Source of the DNA: G965215145 sp965215145
GTDB taxonomy: Bacteria; Bacteroidota; Rhodothermia; Rhodothermales; JANQRZ01
NCBI GenBank assembly: GCA_965215145.1
Contig: OZ244038.1
Location: forward strand, 3,605,752-3,669,751
DNA: 64,000 bases
Direction of reading: 5' to 3'
A model generated the notes under the pieces. It was given only the letters and a program-made list of their open reading frames with translations, searched no databases and was not told the DNA's origin. Made by a program: the position numbers and the translations under genes. Shown in pieces: positions 8,854 through 17,360 of the stretch (the first letter of the stretch is position 1; the number at the start of each line of letters is the position of its first letter).

Positions 8854-8906
8854 GCACGCTGGCTCTGCCGAGGATGCACCTCGATTTCGGCGAAGGGTAT
8901 GGAGAA

Positions 8907-8939
8907 ACCGGGAGGCCCGCGCTCGGCAAGCCCCCCGGT
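8907..8939 (-). terminator. Hairpin downstream of the DUF4397/T9SS gene
   Basis: ACCGGGAGGC pairs with GCCCCCCGGT (one mismatch) around a 13-nt loop, 23 bp beyond the minus-strand stop at 8962. It may act on both converging transcripts. Confidence 0.5.
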
Positions 8940-8961
8940 CCTGAACGCGCCCCCGGTTCGG

Positions 8962-11433
8962 CTAGCGCACCAGCGTGAGCCGGCCCGTCTCGGTGAACGT
9001 CTCGGCGCCGGCCTCCGCCGTGAGGCGCCACAGGTACGTCCCCGCGGCGAGGCCCGCCGCGTCGAGCCACAGCGTGCGCGCGGCGCCCGCGGCGACGGCC
9101 CCGGCCGGCACGCGGAGCACCTCGCGGCCGAGCGTGTCGTAGACCTCCAGCCGGACCTCCGCGTCGGCCGGGAGGTCGTAGCGGAGCGTCGTCGTGCGGG
9201 CGAACGGGTTGGGGTAGTTGTCCTCGACGGCGAACGCCGCCGGAACGGGCCCGCCCTCGTTCGAGACCGGCGCCGGGAGGTAGATCTGCGTCGTCCCGTC
9301 CGAGAACACGGCGAGGAGCGCCAAGCCCGGCGCGCCCTCAGGCTCGTCGTCCGTTGAGCGGAATCCCGAAAGCAGCAGCGTCAGCGCCTCCCCGCCGAAG
9401 CTGGCGAGGCCGGCCTGGAACGTCGCAATGGGATCAGCTACTGTAGAGCCACCAGCGTTTGTGACCACCACCTCCGTCAGCGCCGGCTCGACGGGCTGGT
9501 ACGGCGCGATGTCCGTGTACGAGAGGTCCTCGAACGTTGGATCGGGATCGCCGCGCGTGTCATCATCGGCCAGGGTGAAGACGTCGATGGCTGAGGCGTC
9601 CGGGGTGCCGTGGACGAAGTTCACGTCCACGAACTCCTCCCCGTTCTCACCGGTGTCGCGGGCGCCCTCGTTGACGAGCACGGTGAAGTCGGTGTCGATC
9701 CCCTCGGGGTTGGCCTCGAAATCGTCCGGCTCCTCGACGCCCACCGCGATGAGCTGGTAGAGCACGTCCGGGTCGAACGTCCGGGTGACGCTGAAGAGCG
9801 GGTCGCTCGTGTCCTCGTCCGCGCCCCGCGTGACGACGACCTCGACGGGCGCGCTGGCGGCCACGTCGAGGAACGACGAGGCGTTGCGGAACGGGACGTC
9901 GTCGAGGATCCGCTCGCCGTCGATGTAGACGTCCACCTCGTCGAGCGCGGGGTCCGGGGCGTTGTGGATCACCTGGATCTGCGCGAGCTCCGTGTCCTGC
10001 TCCTCGATGTCCTCCTCGTAGACCGGGAAGAGCTGGTAGCCGTCGTCGGCCGGGTCGCTGAAGGTGAACTGGCTGAGGACGCCGGTGAAGGTGAAGAGGT
10101 CGTCCGGGATGGGCTCCCCGTCGATCTCGGTGTCGTCCGCGTTCGGAATGCGGAGGCTCACCGTCCCGAAGCCAAGCGTCTCGTCCGAGACCCCGTAGGT
10201 CGTCGCCGCGGCGAACGTCTCGTCGGTGGCGTTGGTGGTGAGGTTAATGACCTCGATCAGCTCGCTCTCGTACTGCTCGCCGTCGTCGGCGATGTCGGAG
10301 AGGGTGACGGCCTGGGGCTGCGGCGGCAGCACGGTGTCGATGATCTGGTAGTCCGTGAGGTCGTCGCCATTTATCTGGAAGAGGCCGCGGAACTCCGAGG
10401 TCTCACCGGTGACGCGGAGCAGCGTGCCGGTGTTGATGGTGCCGTCGGCGACGTCCTCGTTGAACTCGCCGGAGGTCTGGCGGATGGTGATGCCGCCGGT
10501 GTCGTCCTGCATCCGGGTGAAGTCCCCGAGCGCGCGCGTCACGATGCCCTCGACCTCGACGGTGGTCCCGAGCGGGAGCTGCCGCGCCTCGAAGATGTCG
10601 AGCACGCGGGGCAGCAGGAACGTCTCGCCGTCGGGGCGGACGGCGAGGAGCCCGAAAGCCGGGGCGCCCTCGACCTCATCCTCAGGCGTGAGGAAGCCCG
10701 AGGCCAGCAGCGTCAGCACGTTGCCGTCCTCGCCGCGGAAGTCCCCGCGGAACGTGGCGACGGGCTCCCCCCCCTCGGCCGGCACCACCTCGATGAACCC
10801 GTCCACGGGCTGGATCTCGATGTAATCCGTGCTCTCGCCGTACTCCAGGTCGTCGAAGAGGACGGACGTGCTCTGGGCGCGGCGGAGGTCGATGGTCGGG
10901 GCGTCCGGCGTGCCGTGGACGGCGTTGGCGCTCAGGAGCAGCTCGTCCGTGCCCTCCTCGATGGCGTCGTCCTTGAGGATGAGCCGGGCGGTGGGCTCGG
11001 CGCCGCCGGCGGCGCCGTCGAGCGTGACGCCGATGACGACGACCTGGAGGGTGTCCCCGATGTCCACCGTCACGAGGCTGTCGATCACGATGGCGTCGGG
11101 GTCGTCGGGCAGCGTCACCCGGATCTGGTACGGCCCGGCGGTGAGGCCCGTGTACGGCGTGGCCTCGCGGAAGGCGACGTCGTCGAAGGCCAGCGCCGGG
11201 TCGCCGCCGCGCGCCGCCGCGCCGCCCTGCGGGGCGAGGCCGCCCCGGGAAGCGCCGTCCGGGGGGGCGAGGATGAGGTCGAAGGCGACGTCGACGACGG
11301 CGAGGTCGGGGTCGGGCGCGTTGTGGACGACCTGCACCCGCGCCTCGTTCCCCTGCGCCTGCGCGGTGGCGGGCCACAATGCGGCGGCGGACGCAAGGCA
11401 GAGGAGGGTGGTTCGTAGGATCGTAAAAGTCAT
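8962..11433 (-). CDS. Secreted DUF4397 multidomain protein with type IX sorting domain
   Basis: The 823-residue protein has a signal peptide (residues 1-26, 'LLCLASAAALWPATAQAQ'). An N-terminal DUF4397 region has the repeated hallmark 'VQVVHNAPDPDL...VDV'. A middle stretch (about 275-470) of OB-fold-like strands contains 'GTTVEVEGIVTR' and resembles the DUF5689/YhcR-OB type. A second DUF4397 region follows from about 490 ('IQVIHNAPDPALDEVDVYID'). The C-terminus is a ~90-residue type IX sorting domain ('NYPNPFARTTTLRYDLP'...'GRLTLVR'). It is expected to be exported by Sec and then placed on the surface by the PorSS/T9SS. The catalytic role, if any, is unknown. A block is almost identical in DNA to the next gene. 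Confidence 0.85.
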   Translation of the reverse strand: MTFTILRTTLLCLASAAALWPATAQAQGNEARVQVVHNAPDPDLAVVDVAFDLILAPPDGASRGGLAPQGGAAARGGDPALAFDDVAFREATPYTGLTAGPYQIRVTLPDDPDAIVIDSLVTVDIGDTLQVVVIGVTLDGAAGGAEPTARLILKDDAIEEGTDELLLSANAVHGTPDAPTIDLRRAQSTSVLFDDLEYGESTDYIEIQPVDGFIEVVPAEGGEPVATFRGDFRGEDGNVLTLLASGFLTPEDEVEGAPAFGLLAVRPDGETFLLPRVLDIFEARQLPLGTTVEVEGIVTRALGDFTRMQDDTGGITIRQTSGEFNEDVADGTINTGTLLRVTGETSEFRGLFQINGDDLTDYQIIDTVLPPQPQAVTLSDIADDGEQYESELIEVINLTTNATDETFAAATTYGVSDETLGFGTVSLRIPNADDTEIDGEPIPDDLFTFTGVLSQFTFSDPADDGYQLFPVYEEDIEEQDTELAQIQVIHNAPDPALDEVDVYIDGERILDDVPFRNASSFLDVAASAPVEVVVTRGADEDTSDPLFSVTRTFDPDVLYQLIAVGVEEPDDFEANPEGIDTDFTVLVNEGARDTGENGEEFVDVNFVHGTPDASAIDVFTLADDDTRGDPDPTFEDLSYTDIAPYQPVEPALTEVVVTNAGGSTVADPIATFQAGLASFGGEALTLLLSGFRSTDDEPEGAPGLALLAVFSDGTTQIYLPAPVSNEGGPVPAAFAVEDNYPNPFARTTTLRYDLPADAEVRLEVYDTLGREVLRVPAGAVAAGAARTLWLDAAGLAAGTYLWRLTAEAGAETFTETGRLTLVR

Positions 11434-11504
11434 GAGAGAGGGGGTCGGGGTTGAGAGCTGACGCGTGTGCGTCCTGGGGCAAGCGGGTTTGAGTCTCGTA
11501 CTGA

Positions 11505-13166
11505 CTAGCGGATCACGGTTATCCGGCCGCTCTCGTGGAACGCCTCGGTCTCGGCCTCGGCTGCGAGGCGCCAGAGGTAGGTCCCCGCGGCCAGCCCCCC
11601 CGTCTCGAACCGGAGCGAGAGCCCCGCGCCTACCGCCACCGGCCGAGCCGGCACGGCCAGCACCCGGCGCCCGAGCACGTCGTAGAGCTCGAGGCGGACG
11701 TCGGCGGCGGCCGGGAGGTCGTAGCGGAGGGTGGCGTGCGCGGCCGAGGGGTTGGGGTGCGGAGCCTCGACGGCGAACGCCGCCGGGGTCGGGCCGCCCT
11801 CGTTCGAGACCGTGATCGGGAAGACGACCCGCGTGCCCCCGTCGGCGAAGGCGAAGAGGAGGGCGAAGTCGGGAGCACCGGGGGGCTCGTCGCCGGGCGT
11901 GAGGAACCCCGAGGCCAGCACGGTCGCCGCCTCGCCGCCGAGGCCGCGGAAGTCCCCGCGGACGGTGGCGAGGACCTCGTCGCCGTCGGCCGACGTGACC
12001 TCGATGAACCCGTCCACGGGCTGGATCTCGATGTAATCCGTGCTCTCGCCGTACTCCAGGTCGTCGAAGAGGACGAACGTGCTCTGGGCGCGGCGGAGGT
12101 CGATGGTCGGGGCGTCCGGCGTGCCGTGGGCCGCGTTGAGCGTGAAGAGCAGGGGGTCCTCACTCTCCTCCCGCGCGTCGTCGTTGAGGATCAGCTCCGC
12201 CGTGGGGTCCCCCCCGCCGCCCGGCGCGCCGACGACCACCCCGATGATGACGACCTGGAGGGTGTCCCCGATGTCCACCGTCACGAGGCTGTCGATCACG
12301 ATGGCGTCGGGGTCGTCGGGCAGCGTCACCCGGATCTGGTACGGCCCGGCGGTGAGGCCCGTGTACGGCGTGGCCTCGCGGAAGGCGACGTCGTCGAAGG
12401 CCAGCGCCGGGTCGCCGCCGCGCGCCGCCGCGCCGCCCTGCGGGGTGAGGCCGCCCCGGGAAGCGCCGTCCTGCGGGGTGAGGATGAGGTCGAAGGCGAC
12501 GTCGACGACGGCGAGGTCGGGGTCGGGCGCGTTGTGGACGACCTGCACCCGCGCCCCGCCCCCGGAGGTCAACGTCTGCCCGGCGTTGAGCGCGCCGAAG
12601 GAGGCGTCGGACGGGCCGGTCCACATGAAGCTGCCGTAGCTCGTCCCCGACCCCGTCAGCTGGAGCGACTGCCCCTCGGGCGTGTCGCTCTCCTCCTCGA
12701 CCCCGATGTCCGTCGAGGTCTCGCCGTCCGCCGGCCCCCCGACGGCCGTGAACGACCCCTCGTAGGAGAGGAACTGGCCGGGGACCAGCGCCCCCCCCTC
12801 GGCGAGGGCGAGCCCGTCCGGGCTCCCGTTTTGGATGCCCTTGAAAGGCACAGAATGGAACGTGAAGCCGCCTTCTGTCACCCCGGCCGTACCGTCGGCA
12901 CCGACGTTCGCACTGCCGTAGGAGGCGCCGCTGCTAGAGGTCCCGTTGTAGAAGAAGACGTCGAAGTCGTTGGGGTCGGCGGCGGCGGGGAGGACGACCT
13001 CGACGGCCTCGCCGGTATCGGCCCCCTCGTTGTCGTAGTGGAGCTCGTTGATCCACTGCGCCGAGGCCCCCGGCGTAGCGAGGAGGAACGCCAGCAGGAG
13101 CGCGGGGCCCACACGGAGCGCGCTGTTTCGTGAAGTAGAGACCGTAGCCATGTCCATGATGAGCAC
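11505..13166 (-). CDS. Secreted lamin-tail-like/DUF4397 protein with type IX sorting domain
   Basis: The product is about 553 residues; the first six codons hold three Met codons, so the true start may be 13151 ('MATVSTSR'). A signal peptide ends near 'GASAQ'. A domain beginning 'WINELHYDNEGADTGEAVEV' looks like a lamin-tail/LTD-type extracellular domain. It is followed by DUF4397 repeats and a C-terminal sorting domain ('HPNPSAAHATLRYDLP'...). Roughly 500 bp of its DUF4397 part matches the downstream gene nearly base for base, showing recent duplication or gene conversion. Likely a surface or released protein of unknown ligand. Confidence 0.82.
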   Translation of the reverse strand: MLIMDMATVSTSRNSALRVGPALLLAFLLATPGASAQWINELHYDNEGADTGEAVEVVLPAAADPNDFDVFFYNGTSSSGASYGSANVGADGTAGVTEGGFTFHSVPFKGIQNGSPDGLALAEGGALVPGQFLSYEGSFTAVGGPADGETSTDIGVEEESDTPEGQSLQLTGSGTSYGSFMWTGPSDASFGALNAGQTLTSGGGARVQVVHNAPDPDLAVVDVAFDLILTPQDGASRGGLTPQGGAAARGGDPALAFDDVAFREATPYTGLTAGPYQIRVTLPDDPDAIVIDSLVTVDIGDTLQVVIIGVVVGAPGGGGDPTAELILNDDAREESEDPLLFTLNAAHGTPDAPTIDLRRAQSTFVLFDDLEYGESTDYIEIQPVDGFIEVTSADGDEVLATVRGDFRGLGGEAATVLASGFLTPGDEPPGAPDFALLFAFADGGTRVVFPITVSNEGGPTPAAFAVEAPHPNPSAAHATLRYDLPAAADVRLELYDVLGRRVLAVPARPVAVGAGLSLRFETGGLAAGTYLWRLAAEAETEAFHESGRITVIR

Positions 13167-13753
13167 GGGTTAGGAGAGGAGGAAGGGCGCGGGGGGTGAG
13201 GGGCGAGGGGCGCGGCCCGTGTCGAACCGCGCCCTTCACCTACTGAGGACCCCGCCCCGATGGTCCCTAGGAGTCCGGACTTTAGCGTCTCGTAACCCCC
13301 GCCCATACGACCCTCTCCGTCCGTGGGCGGCGCGAGCAGGGCGCTCTGCTCACGCCGTCGCAGCGGTGTGAGGGGGCCTAGCGAACGACGGTGAGCCTGC
13401 CCGTTGCAGTCAGCACCTCGCCGGCCGAGCACGTCGAACACCTCCAGCCCCACGAGCGCCGCGGCGCCGAGGTCGAGGACGACGGTGGCGGCCCGGCGAT
13501 CGGGTTCGGGTGAGAGAAGTGGGGGGTTTGGCGAACACCTTGATCTACCCGTGGAGCAGAGCGCAAACTCCTGAGGCACCTGGTTGCGCACCCTTTTCCT
13601 ACTCATTGAGTACCGATGCATCTAGCCCACCATTGTCCCTAAGCCTAACCTTACCCCGTTCGGTCCGCCTCTCCGCTGACTCTCCCCCCAATCCCCACGA
13701 ACCCGGTTCGGCAGGCGCGGTACCACGGCCGCCCTCCCGGTCGCTGCCGAGCC
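13167..13753. other. 587-bp gap without an intact gene
   Basis: It contains a purine-rich leader on the minus strand before the T9SS gene, a decayed sorting-domain remnant (see next entry), and the ispH upstream region. I see no convincing intact ORF or strong promoter box. Confidence 0.5.
13378..13540 (-). pseudogene. Remnant of a type IX sorting domain
   Basis: Reading the minus strand across frames gives 'HPNPIAG', then 'ATVVLDLGAAALVGLEVFDVL', then 'EVLTATGRLTVVR' and a stop. This is the order of a PorSS C-terminal domain, but the parts fall in different frames and the section after 'DVLGR' is shortened. It looks like the tail of a third secreted-protein gene that has been lost. Confidence 0.6.
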
Positions 13754-15019
13754 ATGCGCGAGTTCGACGTCCCCGCCTTCTACCAGAGCCCCGTCATCAC
13801 GGCGGTCAAGCAGGCCCGCCGCGCGGCCGACCCCCGCAAGCGGGACCTCGCCCCGAGCGTGCTGGACTTCGGGCCGGTGCGGTTCCTCGTCCCGCGCCAC
13901 TTCGGGTTCTGCTACGGGGTCGAGAACGCCATCGAGATCGCGTACCGCGCGCTGGAGGAGCACCCGGAGCGGGCCGCCGCCGGGCGGCTGTTCCTGCTCT
14001 CCGAGATGATCCACAACCCCCACGTCAACGAGGACCTCCAGGCCCGCGGCATCCGGTTCCTCCGGACGACGGCCGGCGAGCAGCTCATCCCCTTCGACGC
14101 GCTCGGGCCGGGCGACACCGTGATCGTCCCCGCCTTCGGCACCACGCGCGAGATCACGGCCGAGTTGGAGGCGCGGGGCGTGGACACCCGGGCCTACAAC
14201 ACGACGTGCCCGTTCGTCGAGAAGGTGTGGAAGCGGAGCGCGCAGATCGGCCGGAAGGACTACACCATCGTCGTCCACGGCAAGCGGTTCCACGAGGAGA
14301 CCCGCGCGACGTTCAGCCACGCCCAGGCCAACGCCCCCGTCGTCGTCGTCCGCGACCTCGCCGAGGCCGAGAAGCTGGCCCGCGTCGTCCGCGGCGGGGA
14401 GGGCGCGGCGTACTTCTTCCGGGAGTTCTCCGAGCGCTTCTCCGAGGGGTTCGACCCCGCGCGCGACCTCCGGCGGATCGGCGTGGTGAACCAGACGACG
14501 ATGCTGGCGACGGAGACGGAGGCCATCGCGGCGCTGCTCCGCGCCGCCGTCCGCGAGCGCTACGGCGAGGCCGACCTGAGTGAGCACTTCGCCGACACGT
14601 CTGACACCCTCTGCTACGCGACGAAGGAGAACCAGGACGCGACCTACGCCCTCATCGCGCGCGGCGCCGACCTCGCCCTCGTCGTCGGCGGCTACAACTC
14701 CTCCAACACGAGCCACCTCGTCGAGCTCTGCGGCGAGGTGATGCCGACGTTCTTCGTCTCCGGCCCCGAGGACGTCGGCCGCGACGCGGTCCGCCACTTC
14801 GACCTCCACGACCGCGCCGTGCGCGAGACCGCGGGCTGGTTCCCCTGGGCCACCGCCGCCGAGCGCCCGGTCGAGATCGTGCTCACCGCCGGCGCCTCGT
14901 GCCCGGACGCCCTCCTCGACGGCGTCGTGCAGCGGGTGCTCGGGTGGTTCGAGCCTGAGGACATCCGCCCGGTCGAGGAGGTGCTCGCCCCGTTCGAGGC
15001 GGCGAGCAGTGAGCAGTGA
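13754..15019 (+). CDS. ispH: 4-hydroxy-3-methylbut-2-enyl diphosphate reductase
   Basis: The 421-residue protein is the long IspH type known from cyanobacteria and some other phyla. It performs the last MEP-pathway step, reducing HMBPP to IPP and DMAPP with a [4Fe-4S] cluster. Cluster ligands are visible as Cys53 ('FGFCYGVE'), Cys152 ('NTTCPFVEKVW') and Cys287 ('SDTLCYATKENQ'). Other marks are 'TTREI' and 'GGYNSSNTSHL'. Its products feed isoprenoids, including the polyprenyl tail used by MenA in this window. A methyltransferase follows after 72 bp. Confidence 0.93.
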   Translation: MREFDVPAFYQSPVITAVKQARRAADPRKRDLAPSVLDFGPVRFLVPRHFGFCYGVENAIEIAYRALEEHPERAAAGRLFLLSEMIHNPHVNEDLQARGIRFLRTTAGEQLIPFDALGPGDTVIVPAFGTTREITAELEARGVDTRAYNTTCPFVEKVWKRSAQIGRKDYTIVVHGKRFHEETRATFSHAQANAPVVVVRDLAEAEKLARVVRGGEGAAYFFREFSERFSEGFDPARDLRRIGVVNQTTMLATETEAIAALLRAAVRERYGEADLSEHFADTSDTLCYATKENQDATYALIARGADLALVVGGYNSSNTSHLVELCGEVMPTFFVSGPEDVGRDAVRHFDLHDRAVRETAGWFPWATAAERPVEIVLTAGASCPDALLDGVVQRVLGWFEPEDIRPVEEVLAPFEAASSEQ

Positions 15020-15091
15020 GCAGGGGCTAGCGCATCGTCGCGGAGCCGGCTCCCCTTCCCTAGTCCCTCTTCCCCGATCCCCCTTCCCCCT

Positions 15092-15859
15092 GTGGCCTGG
15101 TACGAGGACTGGTTCGACTCCGACGCCTACGAGGTCGTCTACCGCCAGCGCGACCTCTCGGACGCCGGCCGCCTCCTCGACCTCGTCGAGCGCGTGGCCG
15201 CGCCCGCGCCCGGCGCTGAGGTCCTCGACGTGGCGTGCGGGCGGGGGCGCCACGCGCGCTCGCTGGCCCGGCGCGGCTACCGCGTCACCGGCGTGGACCT
15301 CTCCGAGAACGCCGTCCGCACGGCCCGCCGCCGCGCCGCCGAGGAGGGGCTCGCCGTGGACTTCCGCGTGGCGGACATGCGCGCCCTCCCGTTCGAGGCC
15401 GCCTTCGACGGCGCCGTCAACCTGTTCACCTCGTTCGGGTACTTCGACGATGACGCCGAGCACGCGCAGGCCATCGGCGAGATGGCGCGCGCGCTCCGGC
15501 CCGGCGGCTGGCTCGTGCAGGACTTCCTGAACGCCGAGTACGCCGCCGCCACGCTCATCCCCGAGGACGAGCGCGACGCCGCCGGGGTCCGCATCCTTCA
15601 GCGGCGCTGGCTGAGCGACGGCGCCACCCCGCGGATCAACAAGCGCATCGAGCTCTGCTGCTTCGACCACGCCGCCGGCGAGCCCGACCGCCACGTCTTC
15701 ACCGAGTCCGTCCGCCTCCTCACCCGCGCCGACTTCGAGCGGATGTACGCGGGCGCGGGGCTGGAGCTCGTCGGGACATTCGGGGACTACGACGGCGGCC
15801 CCTACACGCCCGAAAGCCCCCGGCTTATTTTGCACGCGCGCAAGCCAGAGGGCGCCTAG
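15092..15859 (+). CDS. Class I SAM-dependent methyltransferase
   Basis: The 255-residue protein starts at GTG 15092 ('MAWYEDWFDSDAYEVVYRQR'). Motif I is 'EVLDVACGRGRHARSLA', the acidic strand-2 end is 'VTGVDLSENAV', and 'ALRPGGWLVQDF' is motif IV/post-I. The family methylates small molecules or proteins; the substrate is not evident. It may be cotranscribed with ispH. The leader between them is a string of GTGAGCAG and CCCTTCCCC-like words. Confidence 0.85.
   Translation: MAWYEDWFDSDAYEVVYRQRDLSDAGRLLDLVERVAAPAPGAEVLDVACGRGRHARSLARRGYRVTGVDLSENAVRTARRRAAEEGLAVDFRVADMRALPFEAAFDGAVNLFTSFGYFDDDAEHAQAIGEMARALRPGGWLVQDFLNAEYAAATLIPEDERDAAGVRILQRRWLSDGATPRINKRIELCCFDHAAGEPDRHVFTESVRLLTRADFERMYAGAGLELVGTFGDYDGGPYTPESPRLILHARKPEGA
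15826..15833 (+). promoter_or_regulatory. Putative -7 element (TATTTTGC) for the M20 gene
   Basis: An AT-rich TATTTTGC lies inside the 3' end of the methyltransferase gene, about 80 bp before the peptidase ATG, and is one of the best TAnnTTTG-like boxes here. Confidence 0.4.
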
Positions 15860-15914
15860 CCGGTGAGCTTCGGCGCCGGCGCACCCCACCTCCGCACTCC
15901 ACCCCCCATCTCTC

Positions 15915-17297
15915 ATGACCGACGCCCTCGCCTACGCCGACCAGCACGCCGACGGCTTCGTCGAGCAGCTCAAGGACCTCCTCCGCATCCCCTCGATCTC
16001 GACGGACCCGCAGTACGCCGACGACACCCGCCGCGCGGCCGAGTGGCTCGCCGACGACCTCCGCCGGATCGGCGTCGAGCGCGTCGAGGTGATGGAGACG
16101 GGTGGCCACCCCATCGTCTACGCCGAGCACGGCAGCGACGCGGACAAGCCGACGGTCCTCGTCTACGGCCACTACGACGTCCAGCCGCCGGACCCGATGG
16201 AGCTGTGGGAGAGCCCGCCGTTCCAGCCCGTCGTCAAGGACGGCCACCTCGTCGCCCGCGGCGCCTCCGACGACAAGGGGCAGGCGTTCATGCACGTGAA
16301 GGCCGTCGAGGCGTACCTCCAGACCGGCGGCGGCCTCCCGGTCAACCTCAAGTTTCTGATCGAGGGGGAGGAGGAGAGCGGGAGCGTCCACCTCGCCCCG
16401 TTCATCGAGGGGCACAAGGACCTCCTCGCCGCCGACGTCGTCCTCGTCTCCGACACGAGCCTGTTCGCGCCCGGCGTGCCGAGCATCGCCTACGGGCTGC
16501 GGGGGCTGGCCTACGTCGAGGTCGAGCTGACGGGGCCGAGCCGGGACCTCCACTCCGGCGTCTACGGCGGCGGCGTCGAGAACCCCATCAACGCGCTGGC
16601 CCGGATGATCGCCGGGCTCCACGACGCCGACCACCGCGTCACCGTCGAGGGCTTCTACGACAACGTCCGCGGCTTGAGTGACGCCGAGCGCGCCGCCTTC
16701 CGCGAGCTCCCGTTCGACGAGGACGCCTGGCGCGAGGAGGCCGGCGTGAAGGCGCCGAAGACGGAGAAGGGCTACACCACGCTCGAAGGCACCACCGCCC
16801 GCCCGACGCTCGACGTGAACGGCATCTGGGGCGGCTACACCGGCGAGGGCGCGAAGACCGTGCTCCCGTCGAAGGCCACGGCCAAGATCTCGTGCCGCCT
16901 CGTCCCGGACCAGACGCCGGACGAGATCACGGAGAAGCTCCGCCGCCACTTCGAGCAGCACGTCCCGGAGACGATGAGGCTCGACTTCCGCAACCTCCAC
17001 GGCGGCCACGGCGCCATCGTGGACACCGAAGCCCCGGCGATGCAGGCCGCCGCCGAGGCGCTCGAAGGGGTCTTCGGGCAGCGCCCGCACTTCACCCGCG
17101 AGGGCGGCTCGATCCCCGTCGTCGCCGACTTTAAGCGGCTGCTCGGGCTCGACACCGTGCTGATGGGGTTCGGCCTCGACTCCGACGCCATCCACTCGCC
17201 GAACGAGCGGTTCGGGCTCGACCGGTTCCACCAGGGCATCGCCGCCTCCGTCCGGTTCCTCGACGCCTACGGCCGCCAGGGCCGCCACGGCGGCTGA
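15915..17297 (+). CDS. M20 family dipeptidase
   Basis: The 460-residue metallopeptidase has 'VYGHYDVQPPDPMELW' (metal ligand His86, Asp88), 'RGASDDKGQ' (bridging Asp near 119), 'IEGEEESGS' (catalytic/metal Glu near 152-153), and a dimerisation domain in the middle. Members hydrolyse dipeptides with one or two zinc ions in the cytoplasm. Its last 126 bp are repeated at 29805-29930, at the far edge of the accessory island that begins right after its stop. The gene itself is intact, so integration has preserved its coding sequence. Confidence 0.92.
   Translation: MTDALAYADQHADGFVEQLKDLLRIPSISTDPQYADDTRRAAEWLADDLRRIGVERVEVMETGGHPIVYAEHGSDADKPTVLVYGHYDVQPPDPMELWESPPFQPVVKDGHLVARGASDDKGQAFMHVKAVEAYLQTGGGLPVNLKFLIEGEEESGSVHLAPFIEGHKDLLAADVVLVSDTSLFAPGVPSIAYGLRGLAYVEVELTGPSRDLHSGVYGGGVENPINALARMIAGLHDADHRVTVEGFYDNVRGLSDAERAAFRELPFDEDAWREEAGVKAPKTEKGYTTLEGTTARPTLDVNGIWGGYTGEGAKTVLPSKATAKISCRLVPDQTPDEITEKLRRHFEQHVPETMRLDFRNLHGGHGAIVDTEAPAMQAAAEALEGVFGQRPHFTREGGSIPVVADFKRLLGLDTVLMGFGLDSDAIHSPNERFGLDRFHQGIAASVRFLDAYGRQGRHGG
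17172..17297 (+). repeat. Left 126-bp direct repeat (3' end of the M20 gene; candidate attL)
   Basis: The segment from GGCCTCGACTCCGACGCC to the stop codon is matched at 29805-29930 with one internal mismatch (CCAC versus CAAC) and a TGA/TAG change at the end. It bounds the accessory island on the left. Confidence 0.85.
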
Positions 17298-17360
17298 AGG
17301 TGCTCTTCCCCTCCAGCTTCCACTCCGACTATCCTTCTCGCTGTGGGCCGGGCCGCATCG

